DNA of 64,000 nucleotides from Anaerolineae bacterium (GCA_023382535.1 JAHDWA010000015.1:124001-188000); one strand, 5' to 3'. Numbered from the stretch's first letter, positions 45,000 through 54,110 are shown. Numbers and translations are program-made. The notes: generated from the sequence alone by a model not told the origin.

Positions 45000-47147
45000 A
45001 TGACCGGTCATGCAGAATTAAAAGAAAAACCTTCCTCCCCCGCTCCCCCGCTCCCCCGCTCCCCTGCCGCTTCGCCTCCTCACCGTCTCGCCTCCTCGCC
45101 TCTCCGCCACCTCGCTCTGACTTCTCTCTGCCTCCTGTTGATCCTCGGCTTGACTTCTGCACCTGCCCGTCCCACCTACGCCAACCGCGCCCTGCCCACC
45201 GACCTATCTTACAACACCGAAACCACCTGGATCTTGCCCGGCCTGCCGGACCTGAGCGAAACCTCCGGTTACATTCCTCACAATTTTTCTCATGGCGCCG
45301 CCATTTTTGAAATCGGCGCTGAGGTCATCCACGGCTTCCGCCCCGGCAAAGTTTACGCCGAGATGTACGCCCGCGACATCGCCTGGGGCATGGAAACGGC
45401 CCAATATTACTATCCCGACGAATATTTGCGCGAGCCAATTGAAGCCTACCTGCGGCGACAATACACCGCCAGTACGGTCAGTTTGGATGGCGATTTCGGC
45501 GTGGTGGCCGGCGCGGGGGCGATTGGCGGCATCATCACCCCGCAGGGCCGCAGCAACAAACAAACCATTACCACCGACGAAGAAACCAGCCTTATCCACG
45601 CCGCTTACCTTTACTACAACATGGCCTATGATACCGTCTGGCTGGAAAGCGAGATCAACGGCCTGCCCATCATCGAGCGGCTCAACCGGGCCGCGGATTG
45701 GGTCTTTACCCACCGTTTGGATAAAAACCTGCAGCTCCTCTGGCGCGGCCACACCACCGACTGGGGCGATGTCAAATTTGAGAAAGGCCCCGGCTATACC
45801 GACTACAACCCGGCCCAGGATCACCTGACCGCCTCGATCTACGACCAGGCGCTGGCTTACCTGGCTCTGATCGAATTGGCTAAGATGAACGCCGCCGTTG
45901 GCAACACCGAGCAAGCCGACGCCTGGCAGAGCAAAGCCGAGGCCCTGAAAGCCCAGACCAACGCCGTTCTGTGGCAGGCCGACAAAGGTTTTTACCTCAC
46001 CCACGCTCACGTTTCGCCGCTAGAGCATCCCTTCGACGAGTCGATTATGGTCAGCATCGCCAATGCCCTGGCCGTTTATGCCGGACTGACCGATTTTCAG
46101 CAGAACCAGGCTGTTTTCCACAGCCTGGAAGAGGCGCGAGTTCAGGCGGGGGTCAACAAGCCCGGCCTATCGCTTTATCCGTTTTATCCCAACCAGTGGC
46201 CTAATCTCTTTTTTGATTACCTGGGCATGGGCTACGGCAACTATCAAAACGGCGGTGTATGGGATTGGTGGGGCGGCGTGCAAATTAAAGCTGAGTTTCA
46301 GAACGGCTTTGCCGAGGAAGGACAGGTCCACCTGCTGCAAGTGGCCAACGACTGGCAGAAGCATCCCGGCAATATCATCGAGTGGCACTCCAGCACCGAC
46401 CCCCGTCACGAGGGCAGCCATTATTACAGCGCCGCCGCCGGAACGATGGGCAGCGCCATTATCGAGGGTTTTTTTGGGGTGGAGTTGAACGGCCAGGGAC
46501 TAACCCTGCAGCCCCGGCTGGGGCTGAATGACGGCTTTATCCGTGTCTACCAGGCCGCCACCGACCGCTATGCTGCTTACAGCTATGATTGGGACCAAAA
46601 TGTCACCCGGCTTGATTATGGGACCAACGCCGCCGACCCGGTAACCATCAAGGTTTTGAAACTGCGCTCGGAGCAGATTCGAGGGGTGACGTTGGATGGC
46701 CGGCCGGTTGAGTTTGAGACCGAGGCCATCGGGCGCGATGTTTACACCGTTTTTAGCGTGTCCAGCGGCCAGCACAGCATCGAAATCGTCAAAGGGCAGC
46801 CGCTGGTCCAGCCGGCCAGCGTCGAAGTAGCTCCACCTGACCAACCCGCATCTACGCCAGGCCCAACGCCTCCCAGCAATGCCCCCAATTTAGCTTCCCC
46901 GCCTGAAATCGAAGGCGCGTCCCCGGCCGAAGCCTCTCCCGCCGAACCGGCCGCGACCTCTGAACCCGGTTTGAATCCTACCGAGGCTCAGCCCGCTAAC
47001 TCCGTTGCGCCCAGCACCAGCCCAATCAGCGAAAAGACCCGCCAAAACCGGAATGCCTTTTTCCGTTTCATCGGGGCCAGCCTGGCTATCCTCATCAGCC
47101 TGCTTTTAATGGTGCTCGTCGCCCTCCGTCGAGCGACGGGCTTCTAA
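45000..47147 (+). CDS. Secreted, membrane-anchored six-hairpin glycosidase-like protein
   Basis: A 715-residue exported protein. A signal anchor (ALTSLCLLLILGLTSAP) follows a Pro/Ser-rich N-terminus that is encoded by a low-complexity repeat. The catalytic-like part (about 60-520) has the alternating helical pattern of (alpha/alpha)6 glycosidases: MYARDIAWGMETAQYYYPDEY, YTDYNPAQDHLTASIYDQAL, YQNGGVWDWWGGVQIKAEF and IIEWHSSTDPRHEGSHYYSAAAG. A beta domain follows (about 520-605), then a Pro/Ala/Ser-rich linker and a C-terminal membrane helix (FIGASLAILISLLLMVLVAL). Substrate and GH family are not assigned. Neighbouring sugar MFS, DeoR and HAD genes support carbohydrate use. Confidence 0.85.
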   Translation: MTGHAELKEKPSSPAPPLPRSPAASPPHRLASSPLRHLALTSLCLLLILGLTSAPARPTYANRALPTDLSYNTETTWILPGLPDLSETSGYIPHNFSHGAAIFEIGAEVIHGFRPGKVYAEMYARDIAWGMETAQYYYPDEYLREPIEAYLRRQYTASTVSLDGDFGVVAGAGAIGGIITPQGRSNKQTITTDEETSLIHAAYLYYNMAYDTVWLESEINGLPIIERLNRAADWVFTHRLDKNLQLLWRGHTTDWGDVKFEKGPGYTDYNPAQDHLTASIYDQALAYLALIELAKMNAAVGNTEQADAWQSKAEALKAQTNAVLWQADKGFYLTHAHVSPLEHPFDESIMVSIANALAVYAGLTDFQQNQAVFHSLEEARVQAGVNKPGLSLYPFYPNQWPNLFFDYLGMGYGNYQNGGVWDWWGGVQIKAEFQNGFAEEGQVHLLQVANDWQKHPGNIIEWHSSTDPRHEGSHYYSAAAGTMGSAIIEGFFGVELNGQGLTLQPRLGLNDGFIRVYQAATDRYAAYSYDWDQNVTRLDYGTNAADPVTIKVLKLRSEQIRGVTLDGRPVEFETEAIGRDVYTVFSVSSGQHSIEIVKGQPLVQPASVEVAPPDQPASTPGPTPPSNAPNLASPPEIEGASPAEASPAEPAATSEPGLNPTEAQPANSVAPSTSPISEKTRQNRNAFFRFIGASLAILISLLLMVLVALRRATGF
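45034..45115. repeat. CCCCCGCT low-complexity repeat inside a coding sequence
   Basis: Tandem CTCCCCCGCTCCCCCGCTCC units, then CGCCTCCTCGCCTC-like units, encode the Pro/Ser-rich N-terminus of the glycosidase before its signal anchor. Confidence 0.6.
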
Positions 47148-47148
47148 C

Positions 47149-47934
47149 TCATTCACGGATGACGGTAATGCCGAGCCGGCGGTATGGTTCCAGCAGTTCA
47201 TCCGGCACGCCCGGCTCCGTAACCAGGTGGGTCAAATCGGTTAGCGGCCCGACGGTGTAGGTGGCCGCCGTGCCCAATTTCTCCATCGAAGCCAGGGCCA
47301 CCACCTCGGCTGCGCTGGCGATGATGGCCCGCTTGACGTAAGCCTCTTCCAAAGAGGGCACGGTAATACCCACCTCAGGATGCAGGCTGCAAATGCCCAG
47401 CATGCACAGGTCGGCTCGGATCATGCGGACCATTTCCAGAGCCACCGCGCCTATTGTCGCCGGAGAGGTTTTATAAAGCCGCCCCCCAATAACAATGACT
47501 TCAATCGTGGGATGCGTGGCCAGAGCCAGCGCAATCGGCGGGCTGTTCGTAACAACCGTCGCCCGTAAGTCAGCCGGCAAATGCTGCGCGACTTGCAGCG
47601 TCGTCGTCCCTCCATCCAGGATGATCACTTGCCCGTCCTGCACCAACTGGACGGCCGCACGGGCGATGGCCGCTTTGGCCGAAGCCGCCTGCGTTTGCCT
47701 GACCGCATAGCTGGCCGTTGCCGGCGAACTGGGCAGCGCCCCCCCGTGGACGCGTTGAAGCAAGCCTGCCTCGGCCAGCTTGCGCAAATCGCGCCGGATG
47801 GTATCTTCTGAAACATCCAGGGCCGCGCTAAGTTCCGAGGCGACCACTTTGCCTTCCCGGTGCAAAGCCGCTAGGATATATTGCTGCCGCTCGGCGGTTA
47901 ACATCAAGCTGCGTTCTTCTACGTGTTTGTGCAT
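47149..47934 (-). CDS. DeoR family transcriptional regulator
   Basis: A 261-residue DeoR-type repressor. The N-terminal winged helix-turn-helix reads ERQQYILAALHREGKVVASE and DVSEDTIRRDLRKLAEAGLL, followed by RVHGGALP; the C-terminal sugar-phosphate sensor domain has ILDGGTTTLQVAQHL and IGGRLYKTS. DeoR regulators respond to phosphorylated sugars. ATG 47934 is used; ATG 47904 is an alternative. It is convergent with the glycosidase gene and divergent from an MFS gene with a palindrome over the promoter, its likely operator. Confidence 0.94.
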   Translation of the reverse strand: MHKHVEERSLMLTAERQQYILAALHREGKVVASELSAALDVSEDTIRRDLRKLAEAGLLQRVHGGALPSSPATASYAVRQTQAASAKAAIARAAVQLVQDGQVIILDGGTTTLQVAQHLPADLRATVVTNSPPIALALATHPTIEVIVIGGRLYKTSPATIGAVALEMVRMIRADLCMLGICSLHPEVGITVPSLEEAYVKRAIIASAAEVVALASMEKLGTAATYTVGPLTDLTHLVTEPGVPDELLEPYRRLGITVIRE

Positions 47935-47964
47935 TGTTTTACTTGTTTTGCGTCAAATAATCGC

Positions 47965-47993
47965 TTGACACTGCACGATTATGCGGTTATAAT
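47965..47993 (+). promoter_or_regulatory. Perfect consensus sigma-70 promoter of the MFS gene
   Basis: TTGACA (47965-47970), a 17-bp spacer and TATAAT (47988-47993): all twelve positions match the consensus. Confidence 0.88.
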
Positions 47994-47995
47994 CG
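47976..47995. promoter_or_regulatory. Operator candidate for the DeoR regulator
   Basis: CGATTAT-GCGGTT-ATAATCG, perfect 7-bp arms covering the -10 box of the MFS promoter. Binding would block transcription. Confidence 0.6.
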
Positions 47996-48035
47996 GAATA
48001 ATGCAAATTTATAACCCCATTTTGCCGGTTGTCAA

Positions 48036-48118
48036 CTCTTAAAAAGGAAGATTGGAGGGTTGGAAGGCTGGAAATGCAGATATAACATAACCAGTCCTCC
48101 AACCTTCCAGCCTTCCAA
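48036..48118. repeat. Inverted GGAAGGCTGGAA repeat tract
   Basis: TTGGAGGGTTGGAAGGCTGG on the left is mirrored on the right by CCTCCAACCTTCCAGCCTTC. It lies in the leader of the MFS gene and can form a long hairpin. Confidence 0.6.
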
Positions 48119-48153
48119 AAATATCAATAGGTACGTAAAATCAATTGTTAAAA

Positions 48154-49362
48154 ATGAATTCTTCTGCAACAACCTCTTTTGTCCGTGATCGCCTCACCTG
48201 GATGGCCTACTTCCTGCTGGCCTATTACGCCTACACTCAGGCCGCGCTTGGCCCGCTGATGCCCTTTCTGCGCAGCGAACTTAGCCTGAGTTATACCCTG
48301 GCTGGGCTGCATCTCAGCGCCTTTGCCCTGGGGATGATCGGGGCGGGCCTGACCACCGACCGCCTGGCCCAACGCTGGGGCCGCTGGGCCATCTTTTGGG
48401 GCGGGGGGCTGGGGATGGCTCTGGGCGCATTGGGCTTAACCCTCAGCCACCAGGCTGTGTTGACCATCGCCAGCATTTTCGGCATGGGCTACCTGGGCTC
48501 GCTGCTCTTGATCCTGATCCAAACCACTCTCTCTGACCGGCACGGCGAGCAGCGGGTGATTCCCTTAACCGAGTCCAATGTTGGCTCCGCTTTTGCCGCC
48601 ATGCTGGCCCCGGTGGCAGTGGGCAGCTTTGAGCGCTGGGGGCTCGGCTGGCGGGGGGCGATGGTGCTGGCCGTTCTGGTCTTTGCCTGGCTGGCGCTGC
48701 GCTTCCATGGCGAACTTTTGCCCGCCGCTAAACCGGCAACCACTCGCGTCCGGGCCGCCGCCCCACCCTTGCCGCTGCTTTATTGGGCTTACTGGCTGGT
48801 CATTTACCTGGGAGTATCTATTGAGTGGTGCCTTATTTTCTGGGGGGCTGACTTTTTAGAGAAGGTCATCGGCTTGAGCCAGGTCAACGCGGCGACAATG
48901 ATGAGTGTCTTTTTTGTGGCCATGGTCATTGGGCGCTTTGGGGGCAGCCGCTTGAGCCGTCTGGTTCCTAGCCCCACGCTCCTGCTCATCGCCGCCGGGA
49001 TTACATTGGCCGGTTTTCCCTTCTTTTGGCTGGCCCGCCTGGCTCCGCTCAATCTCGCCGGGTTATTCATCGCCGGGCTGGGTGTAGCCAATCTCTTTCC
49101 CTTAACCCTCGCGGTGGCCCTGGGCGTGGTTCCGGCCCAGACCGATACCGCCAGTGCCCGAGCCTCGATGGGTGGAGGATTAGCCATCCTGATTGCCCCG
49201 CTGGCCCTGGGCTGGGTCGCCGACCAGGCGGGTATCCAAAATGCTTACGGTATCGTGGCTGTGTTGGCCGCTATCGCCGCCGGCGTCACCTTTTTGGCCA
49301 ACCGGTTGGCCGTGCACCGCCGCGAAACGCTGGCCGACGTTAAGCTGCTTACGTTGGAATAG
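48154..49362 (+). CDS. MFS transporter
   Basis: A 402-residue, 12-helix major facilitator protein. The motif A-like loop reads GAGLTTDRLAQRWGRW between helices 2 and 3, and FVAMVIGRFGGSRLSRL appears in the second half. I chose ATG 48154; a TTG at 48145 is the alternative. Substrate is unknown; the divergent DeoR gene and the operator over its promoter point to a sugar or sugar derivative. A nested hairpin terminator separates it from the next MFS gene. Confidence 0.9.
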   Translation: MNSSATTSFVRDRLTWMAYFLLAYYAYTQAALGPLMPFLRSELSLSYTLAGLHLSAFALGMIGAGLTTDRLAQRWGRWAIFWGGGLGMALGALGLTLSHQAVLTIASIFGMGYLGSLLLILIQTTLSDRHGEQRVIPLTESNVGSAFAAMLAPVAVGSFERWGLGWRGAMVLAVLVFAWLALRFHGELLPAAKPATTRVRAAAPPLPLLYWAYWLVIYLGVSIEWCLIFWGADFLEKVIGLSQVNAATMMSVFFVAMVIGRFGGSRLSRLVPSPTLLLIAAGITLAGFPFFWLARLAPLNLAGLFIAGLGVANLFPLTLAVALGVVPAQTDTASARASMGGGLAILIAPLALGWVADQAGIQNAYGIVAVLAAIAAGVTFLANRLAVHRRETLADVKLLTLE

Positions 49363-49404
49363 TTAAGGAGTCGTCAGAGACCTGCGGCACACCACCCAGC
49401 GACG

Positions 49405-49480
49405 AAAAAGCCCTCACCCCCGTCGCTGGCGCGACTCCCCCTCTCCCAGTGGGAGAGGGGTTGGGGGTGAGGGCTTTTTT
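49405..49480 (+). terminator. Nested hairpin terminator / repeat
   Basis: A perfect 17-bp outer stem (49405-49421 with 49463-49479; AAAAAGCCCTCACCCCC) encloses a second hairpin, CCCCTCTCCC with GGGAGAGGGG. It ends in six T residues. Strong terminator of the first MFS gene that also looks like an interspersed repeat. Confidence 0.8.
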
Positions 49481-49498
49481 CGAGGAGTGATTTAACCG

Positions 49499-50698
49499 AT
49501 GGGCACAACCTTTTCCAAAGAATCGACCGGCCTGGATACCGGGCGTATGTCCAAAACGGCCGCTTATTACCTGGCTTTTGTGGCTTTGGGGCTGACCAGT
49601 GCGACCCTCGGGCCAACTCTGCCAGCTCTGGCCGAAAATACCCGCACCCACCTGCGTGAAATCAGTTTTTTGTTCACCGCGCGCTCCCTGGGCTATTTGA
49701 TTGGCTCTTTTTTTGGCGGCCGCCTCTACGATAGCAAAGCGGGCCACCCGGTGATGGCCGTCATGCTGTTGGGCATGGCCCTGGCCCTGATTTTAATTCC
49801 AACCCTATCGCTGCTGTGGCTGCTGACCGTTGTTTTGCTGCTATTGGGCATGGTCGAAGGCGCGCTGGATGTCGGCGGTAATACGCTGTTGGTCTGGGTG
49901 CATCGTCACCTGGTGGGGCCGTACATGAACGGCTTGCACTTTTTCTTTGGAATTGGCGCATTTCTGACCCCGCTGATTGTCGCTCAGACGATGCTGCTGA
50001 GCGGTGGTATTACCTGGGCCTACTGGGCGCTGGCCCTGCTGGTTGCCCCGGTGGCCCTGTGGCTGCTCCGCCTGCCCAGCCCGGCTGCGCAAAAAGTTGC
50101 TAAAGGCGGGCCGGCAGGACAGGTCAATCACCGCCTGGTCGCCTTGATTGTCGTGTTCTTCTTTTTGTACGTCGGGGCCGAGGTTGCCTTTGGCGGCTGG
50201 ATCTTTACCTACGCCGTCGAGCTAAACATAGCCAGCGAAGCCGTCGCCGCTTACCTGACCTCGGGCTTTTGGGGCGCGTTGACCATCGGGCGGCTGCTGG
50301 CCATCCCGATTGCCGCCCGGGTCAGGCCGCGCTACATATTACTGGGCGACCTGGTCGGCTGCGTGGTCAGCATCGGCCTCGTTTTGCTCTGGCCCGGCTC
50401 GCTGGTGGCCGTTTGGCTGGGCACGTTGGGCGTGGGCCTGTCTATGGCCTCTATTTTTCCCACCACCATCTCCCTGGCCGAGCGCCGCATGACCGTTACC
50501 GGCCAGGTGACCGGCTGGTTCTTTGTGGGGGCCAGCGCCGGAGGCATGGTTTTGCCCTGGCTGATCGGCCAATTTTTCGAGGGGGTTGGCCCGCAGGTGG
50601 TGATGATGGTCCTTTGGGTTGACCTGGCCCTGGCCCTGGGCGTCCTGCTGGTGCTCATTTCCCATTCAACCCGCGCTGTCATCAAGGCAGAGGAGTAA
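49499..50698 (+). CDS. MFS transporter (FucP-like)
   Basis: A 399-residue, 12-helix transporter. Features include SLGYLIGSFFGGRLYDSKAGH, the acidic residue in GMVEGALDVGGNTLLVW, and FFFGIGAFLTPLI, which resemble the FucP/sugar:proton symporter group. ATG 49499 is used; MSKTAAYYL at 49547 could also start. A HAD phosphatase gene follows after three bases, so the two are cotranscribed and may import and dephosphorylate or isomerise a sugar. Confidence 0.88.
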   Translation: MGTTFSKESTGLDTGRMSKTAAYYLAFVALGLTSATLGPTLPALAENTRTHLREISFLFTARSLGYLIGSFFGGRLYDSKAGHPVMAVMLLGMALALILIPTLSLLWLLTVVLLLLGMVEGALDVGGNTLLVWVHRHLVGPYMNGLHFFFGIGAFLTPLIVAQTMLLSGGITWAYWALALLVAPVALWLLRLPSPAAQKVAKGGPAGQVNHRLVALIVVFFFLYVGAEVAFGGWIFTYAVELNIASEAVAAYLTSGFWGALTIGRLLAIPIAARVRPRYILLGDLVGCVVSIGLVLLWPGSLVAVWLGTLGVGLSMASIFPTTISLAERRMTVTGQVTGWFFVGASAGGMVLPWLIGQFFEGVGPQVVMMVLWVDLALALGVLLVLISHSTRAVIKAEE

Positions 50699-50701
50699 TA
50701 A

Positions 50702-51436
50702 ATGATGTCCTACGAAGCAATTCTGTTTGATATGGATGGGGTGATCATTGACACCCATCACGCTGTCACCGAATTCTGGCAAATCCTGGCTGACGAGCAG
50801 CAGATACGGTTGACGGAAGCCGATTTTCAGCAGCACATCTATGGCTGCTCTCTTAACCACACCTTTGACACGCTGTTTCCCCAGCTTAACGCGCCGCAGC
50901 GACAGGTTATTCTTGACCGGATGGAAGTGTATGAACTTAGTTTAACCTACACGGCCATACCCGGCGCCGTCACGCTCCTGCGGGCGTTGAAACAAGCCGG
51001 TGTGCCGACCGCGCTGGTGACCAGCGCCTTTCCCTGGAAAGTGGATCTGGTTATGCACCAATTAGAGCTGGCCGATTTGTTTAAAACCCTGGTGACCGCC
51101 GCCGATATTCAGCGCGGCAAACCCCACCCCGACGGCTATCTGCTGGGAGCGCAGCGTTTGCAGCTCCCCCCGCAGCGCTGCCTCGTCTTTGAAGACGCCG
51201 TCAGCGGCGTGCAGGCGGCGGTAACAGCCGGGGCGGGCTGTGTCGGCGTGCGCCCGCCTGAGACGGCGGCGGCGCTGGTGGCTGCCGGAGCTTTCCACAC
51301 CATCCCTGACTTCACCGCTGTTACCTTACAGGCCGGCCCTAACAATGGCCGCCCGGCAGCCGTCTATCTCCAGGATGGGACAGGCTTGAGCTTACCCCTG
51401 CGGGTCAGCCCGGCCCCGGATTTAGCCAGGGTGTGA
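50702..51436 (+). CDS. HAD hydrolase, beta-phosphoglucomutase-like
   Basis: A 244-residue HAD-IA protein. Motif I is ILFDMDGVIIDTHH, motif II ALVTSAFP, motif III Lys in IQRGKPHPDGYL, and motif IV CLVFEDAVSGVQAA. The DxDGVI(I/T)D form and KPxPDxYL are shared by beta-phosphoglucomutases and sugar phosphatases. It is coupled to the FucP-like MFS gene. The last 25 residues are not part of the HAD fold. Substrate unknown. Confidence 0.92.
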   Translation: MMSYEAILFDMDGVIIDTHHAVTEFWQILADEQQIRLTEADFQQHIYGCSLNHTFDTLFPQLNAPQRQVILDRMEVYELSLTYTAIPGAVTLLRALKQAGVPTALVTSAFPWKVDLVMHQLELADLFKTLVTAADIQRGKPHPDGYLLGAQRLQLPPQRCLVFEDAVSGVQAAVTAGAGCVGVRPPETAAALVAAGAFHTIPDFTAVTLQAGPNNGRPAAVYLQDGTGLSLPLRVSPAPDLARV

Positions 51437-51449
51437 TCGTCGGGTGGGC

Positions 51450-51746
51450 TTAACGATAGGCTGGCGCCTGCCTGCTGGCCCATAAGCCCCAATCAAAATC
51501 AAACCCACCGCTGGGTTGATAAGGTATGCCGCCGCAGTCCTCTTGATCGTACCTGGCCCGCTCGTCGGGATCGGTGAGCACGGTCTTGGCTTCATTAATC
51601 TCCTTCAGACGCTCTTCGGCCTGTTCATCGCCGGGGTTAACATCCGGATGATATTGGCGAACCAGCATCCGGTAAGCTTTTTTAATTTCGGCGGCGCTGG
51701 CGTTTTTGTCTACGCCCAGGATTTGGTAATAGTCTTTACACTCCAT
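51450..51746 (-). CDS. J-domain (DnaJ-like) protein
   Basis: A short protein of about 98 residues consisting of a J domain: [20 protein letters not shown], the HPD motif in [12 protein letters not shown], and [12 protein letters not shown]. No zinc-finger or client-binding domain is present. I chose ATG 51746 because the J domain normally starts the protein; the frame is open to 51887 and ATG 51824 is an alternative. It would stimulate DnaK ATPase for a specific purpose. Divergent from the SDR gene. Confidence 0.87.
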   Translation of the reverse strand: MECKDYYQILGVDKNASAAEIKKAYRMLVRQYHPDVNPGDEQAEERLKEINEAKTVLTDPDERARYDQEDCGGIPYQPSGGFDFDWGLWASRQAPAYR

Positions 51747-51907
51747 GCAGGTAAAGTGCCATAGACCGGAGGCCCTGTCCAGTACTCGGATACAAGGGGA
51801 GGGTATAAAAAAGGGTATGCTCATGCTTCCACCCTTGTTCCGGCAGACACCTCTAGCTTTTTGCCTCTCCTCTGCATCAGAGTACAATTCGACCAGGAAA
51901 ACCCGTT

Positions 51908-52699
51908 ATGACTCCCCACAACCGTGTTGTCATCCTGACCGGCGCGACCCAGGGCATAGGCCGGATCACGGCTTACACCCTGGCCCAGGCCGGCTGCACG
52001 CTGGCCCTGGCCGCCCGCACCGCCGAGTCCCTCCAAACGCTCGCCGCCGAGCTGCGCCAGGCGGGACACACCGCCGCCGCTTTCCCCACCGATATGGGCG
52101 ATACGGTTCAGGCCGCCGACCTCGCCCGCAAGACTGCCGCAGCTTTTGGCAGAATTGACGTGGTGATTAATAATGCGGGGATCGGCGTGCGCGACCGTGT
52201 CCTCGATTTGCAGGAGGCCGAGGCCCGCCGGGTGATGGAGGTCAATTACCTGGGGCCGCTGGCCCTGATCCAGGCGGCCCTGCCCTATCTCAAAGCCAAC
52301 CCGGAAGGCGGGCTGATTATCAATGTCTCCTCGATTGTGGGCCGGCGGGCTATGCCGGGGATTGGCGGGTACTCCGCCAGCAAAGCCGCCCTGGAGAAGC
52401 TGGCCGAAAGCCTCCGCCTTGAAGTGAGAGGCGATAATATCCGGGTCAGCACGGTTTATCCGGGCGTCACCGTGACCCGTTTTAACGATAACTCCCTGGG
52501 GAGCAGCCAGCACGGCCGGGGCCGGGTCCAGGGCGTGCCGCCGGAGCGAGTCGCCCGGGCTATCTTGAATACGATCCGCCGCGAGCAGCGCGATGTCTTT
52601 ATCACCCTCTTTGACCGCGCCTTTGTCACCGCCAGCGCCGTCTGGCCGGGGTTGATGGATTGGTTATTAAGAGGTTATCTCAAGCAGGGTCGCAGATAG
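51908..52699 (+). CDS. Short-chain dehydrogenase/reductase
   Basis: A 263-residue classical SDR. Cofactor motif TGATQGIG, NNAGIG, catalytic Ser in INVSSIVG and the YSASKAAL Tyr/Lys are all visible. The absence of an acidic residue after the second strand (ALAARTAESL) suggests NADPH. The stop TAG forms the first bases of an intergenic repeat. Substrate unknown. Confidence 0.93.
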   Translation: MTPHNRVVILTGATQGIGRITAYTLAQAGCTLALAARTAESLQTLAAELRQAGHTAAAFPTDMGDTVQAADLARKTAAAFGRIDVVINNAGIGVRDRVLDLQEAEARRVMEVNYLGPLALIQAALPYLKANPEGGLIINVSSIVGRRAMPGIGGYSASKAALEKLAESLRLEVRGDNIRVSTVYPGVTVTRFNDNSLGSSQHGRGRVQGVPPERVARAILNTIRREQRDVFITLFDRAFVTASAVWPGLMDWLLRGYLKQGRR

Positions 52700-52829
52700 C
52701 AGGTCGCAGGTTGCAAGTTGCAGGTTGCCAAGTTATTAATAAAACGGAACACGCAATACGCATTAGAGCAAAGTATCCTATAAGCTTGTTTCACGTCTCA
52801 CGCATCACGTTTCACCCAGAAAGGACCCT
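52686..52829. repeat. Mixed intergenic repeat tract
   Basis: GCAGATAGCAGGTCGCAGG and TTGCAAGTTGCAGGTTGCC units are followed by AACACGCAATACGCATTAG and CACGTCTCACGCATCACG. It combines the two repeat classes also seen at 61545 and 59421, and contains the stop codon of the SDR gene. Confidence 0.6.
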
Positions 52830-53666
52830 ATGATTTTCGATTACGCTGTCGTCAACGGCCAATTGCTGCCGTTGGAGCAGGCTCAAATTTCGTTATTCAA
52901 CAAGGCTTACTTTTCCAGCTTTGGCGTGTATGAGTCGGTCAAAGTGGACCAGGGCCGGCCCTTTTACCTGGAAGAGCATCTGCGCCGCCTCCACAAATCG
53001 GCGGCTATGCTGGAACTGGAGCTGGGCGTGGATGTCCCGGCCCTGGCCGGCTGGGCAGCATTGCTCTGCCAGCTCGACCCCCAGGCCACCTGGAATTTGA
53101 GGATTCTGGCCCTCGGACCGGTCGAAGCCGGAGGCCAGCCCATCATCGGCATGCAGCCTGAACCCCTGGCCGCTTATCCCGCCGCTTTTTACGAGAGCGG
53201 CGCCGGCGCTGTTCTTTATGAAGGCCAGCGTGCTTTGCCTCGCTGTAAAAGCCTCAACACCCTGGTCAACACCCTGGCCCGGCGAGCCGCCACTCAGGTG
53301 GGGGCCTTAGAGGGGCTGCTCCATCATCACGGCTATCTGACCGAAGGCTCGCGCAGCAATTTGTTTGTCGTCCGCCAGGGGCAACTGCTGACTCCGCCGG
53401 AGACAGACATCCTCTCCGGCATTACCCGCGACATCATTGGGCAGCTCATGAGCGATACGGATCATCCTGTCGTTGAAGCACGAGTGCCGATAGATCTATC
53501 ATTATACGAAGAAGCTTTTATCAGCAGCACCAGTATGCACGTTATGCCGATTACCCGGATTGGAAGCATTCCCATCGGCCAGGGCCGGGTAGGGCCGGTG
53601 ACGCGGCTGGCGATGGAGCGCTTTGCCCGGCATTACCGGCGGGTCATGAACGAGCCGCGAGGCTGA
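52830..53666 (+). CDS. Class IV aminotransferase
   Basis: A 278-residue fold-type IV PLP enzyme, the family of branched-chain aminotransferase, D-amino acid aminotransferase and aminodeoxychorismate lyase. The start FDYAVVNGQLLPLEQAQISL, the PLP lysine in LPRCKSLNTLVNTLARR, and LTEGSRSNLFVV are typical. Its length fits aminodeoxychorismate lyase or D-aminotransferase better than IlvE, but I cannot decide. AAAGGA precedes ATG. The next gene follows after three bases. Confidence 0.9.
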   Translation: MIFDYAVVNGQLLPLEQAQISLFNKAYFSSFGVYESVKVDQGRPFYLEEHLRRLHKSAAMLELELGVDVPALAGWAALLCQLDPQATWNLRILALGPVEAGGQPIIGMQPEPLAAYPAAFYESGAGAVLYEGQRALPRCKSLNTLVNTLARRAATQVGALEGLLHHHGYLTEGSRSNLFVVRQGQLLTPPETDILSGITRDIIGQLMSDTDHPVVEARVPIDLSLYEEAFISSTSMHVMPITRIGSIPIGQGRVGPVTRLAMERFARHYRRVMNEPRG

Positions 53667-53669
53667 GCC

Positions 53670-54110
53670 ATGCAAATCCCCGGACACCTGGCCGTGGCAG
53701 TAGCGCAGTCGAATCTGCCCTTCTTTCGCCCAAAATCCAGGCGGCTGCTGCTCCTGGTGCTGTTGGCCAGCCTCTTTCCCGACATCGTGGATAAAACCAT
53801 CGGTTATGTCTTCCATGCCATGCCCAACGGGCGGCACTTTGCCCATAATATTTTTAGTCTGATCGGTTTGTCCGTATTGGTGGGACTCGTTTGGGGTGAC
53901 GCAGCCGGTCGGGCCTGGTTCAGCGGCTACCTCGGCCACCTCCTGGCCGACACCCGCCGCCGTGTCCCCTGGTTTTTTCCCCTCAAAAAGTATCCTTTCA
54001 AAAAGGGCCGCCTCAAGTTTGATCCGGCCCAACTGCTGGGGGAGACGGTGATTTTACTCCTGGTTCTCATCCTCAGCCGGAAAAGTGACTTCTTTCACAA
54101 AAGAGATTGA
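53670..54110 (+). CDS. YdjM-like membrane-bound metal-dependent hydrolase
   Basis: A 146-residue membrane protein with the PGHLAVAVA start, LFPDIVDK, GRHFAHNIF and LGHLLADTRRR motifs of the YdjM/DUF457 family, where His and Asp residues bind metal. Three or four membrane helices are predicted. Its biochemical role is unknown. It is cotranscribed with the aminotransferase gene. Confidence 0.85.
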   Translation: MQIPGHLAVAVAQSNLPFFRPKSRRLLLLVLLASLFPDIVDKTIGYVFHAMPNGRHFAHNIFSLIGLSVLVGLVWGDAAGRAWFSGYLGHLLADTRRRVPWFFPLKKYPFKKGRLKFDPAQLLGETVILLLVLILSRKSDFFHKRD

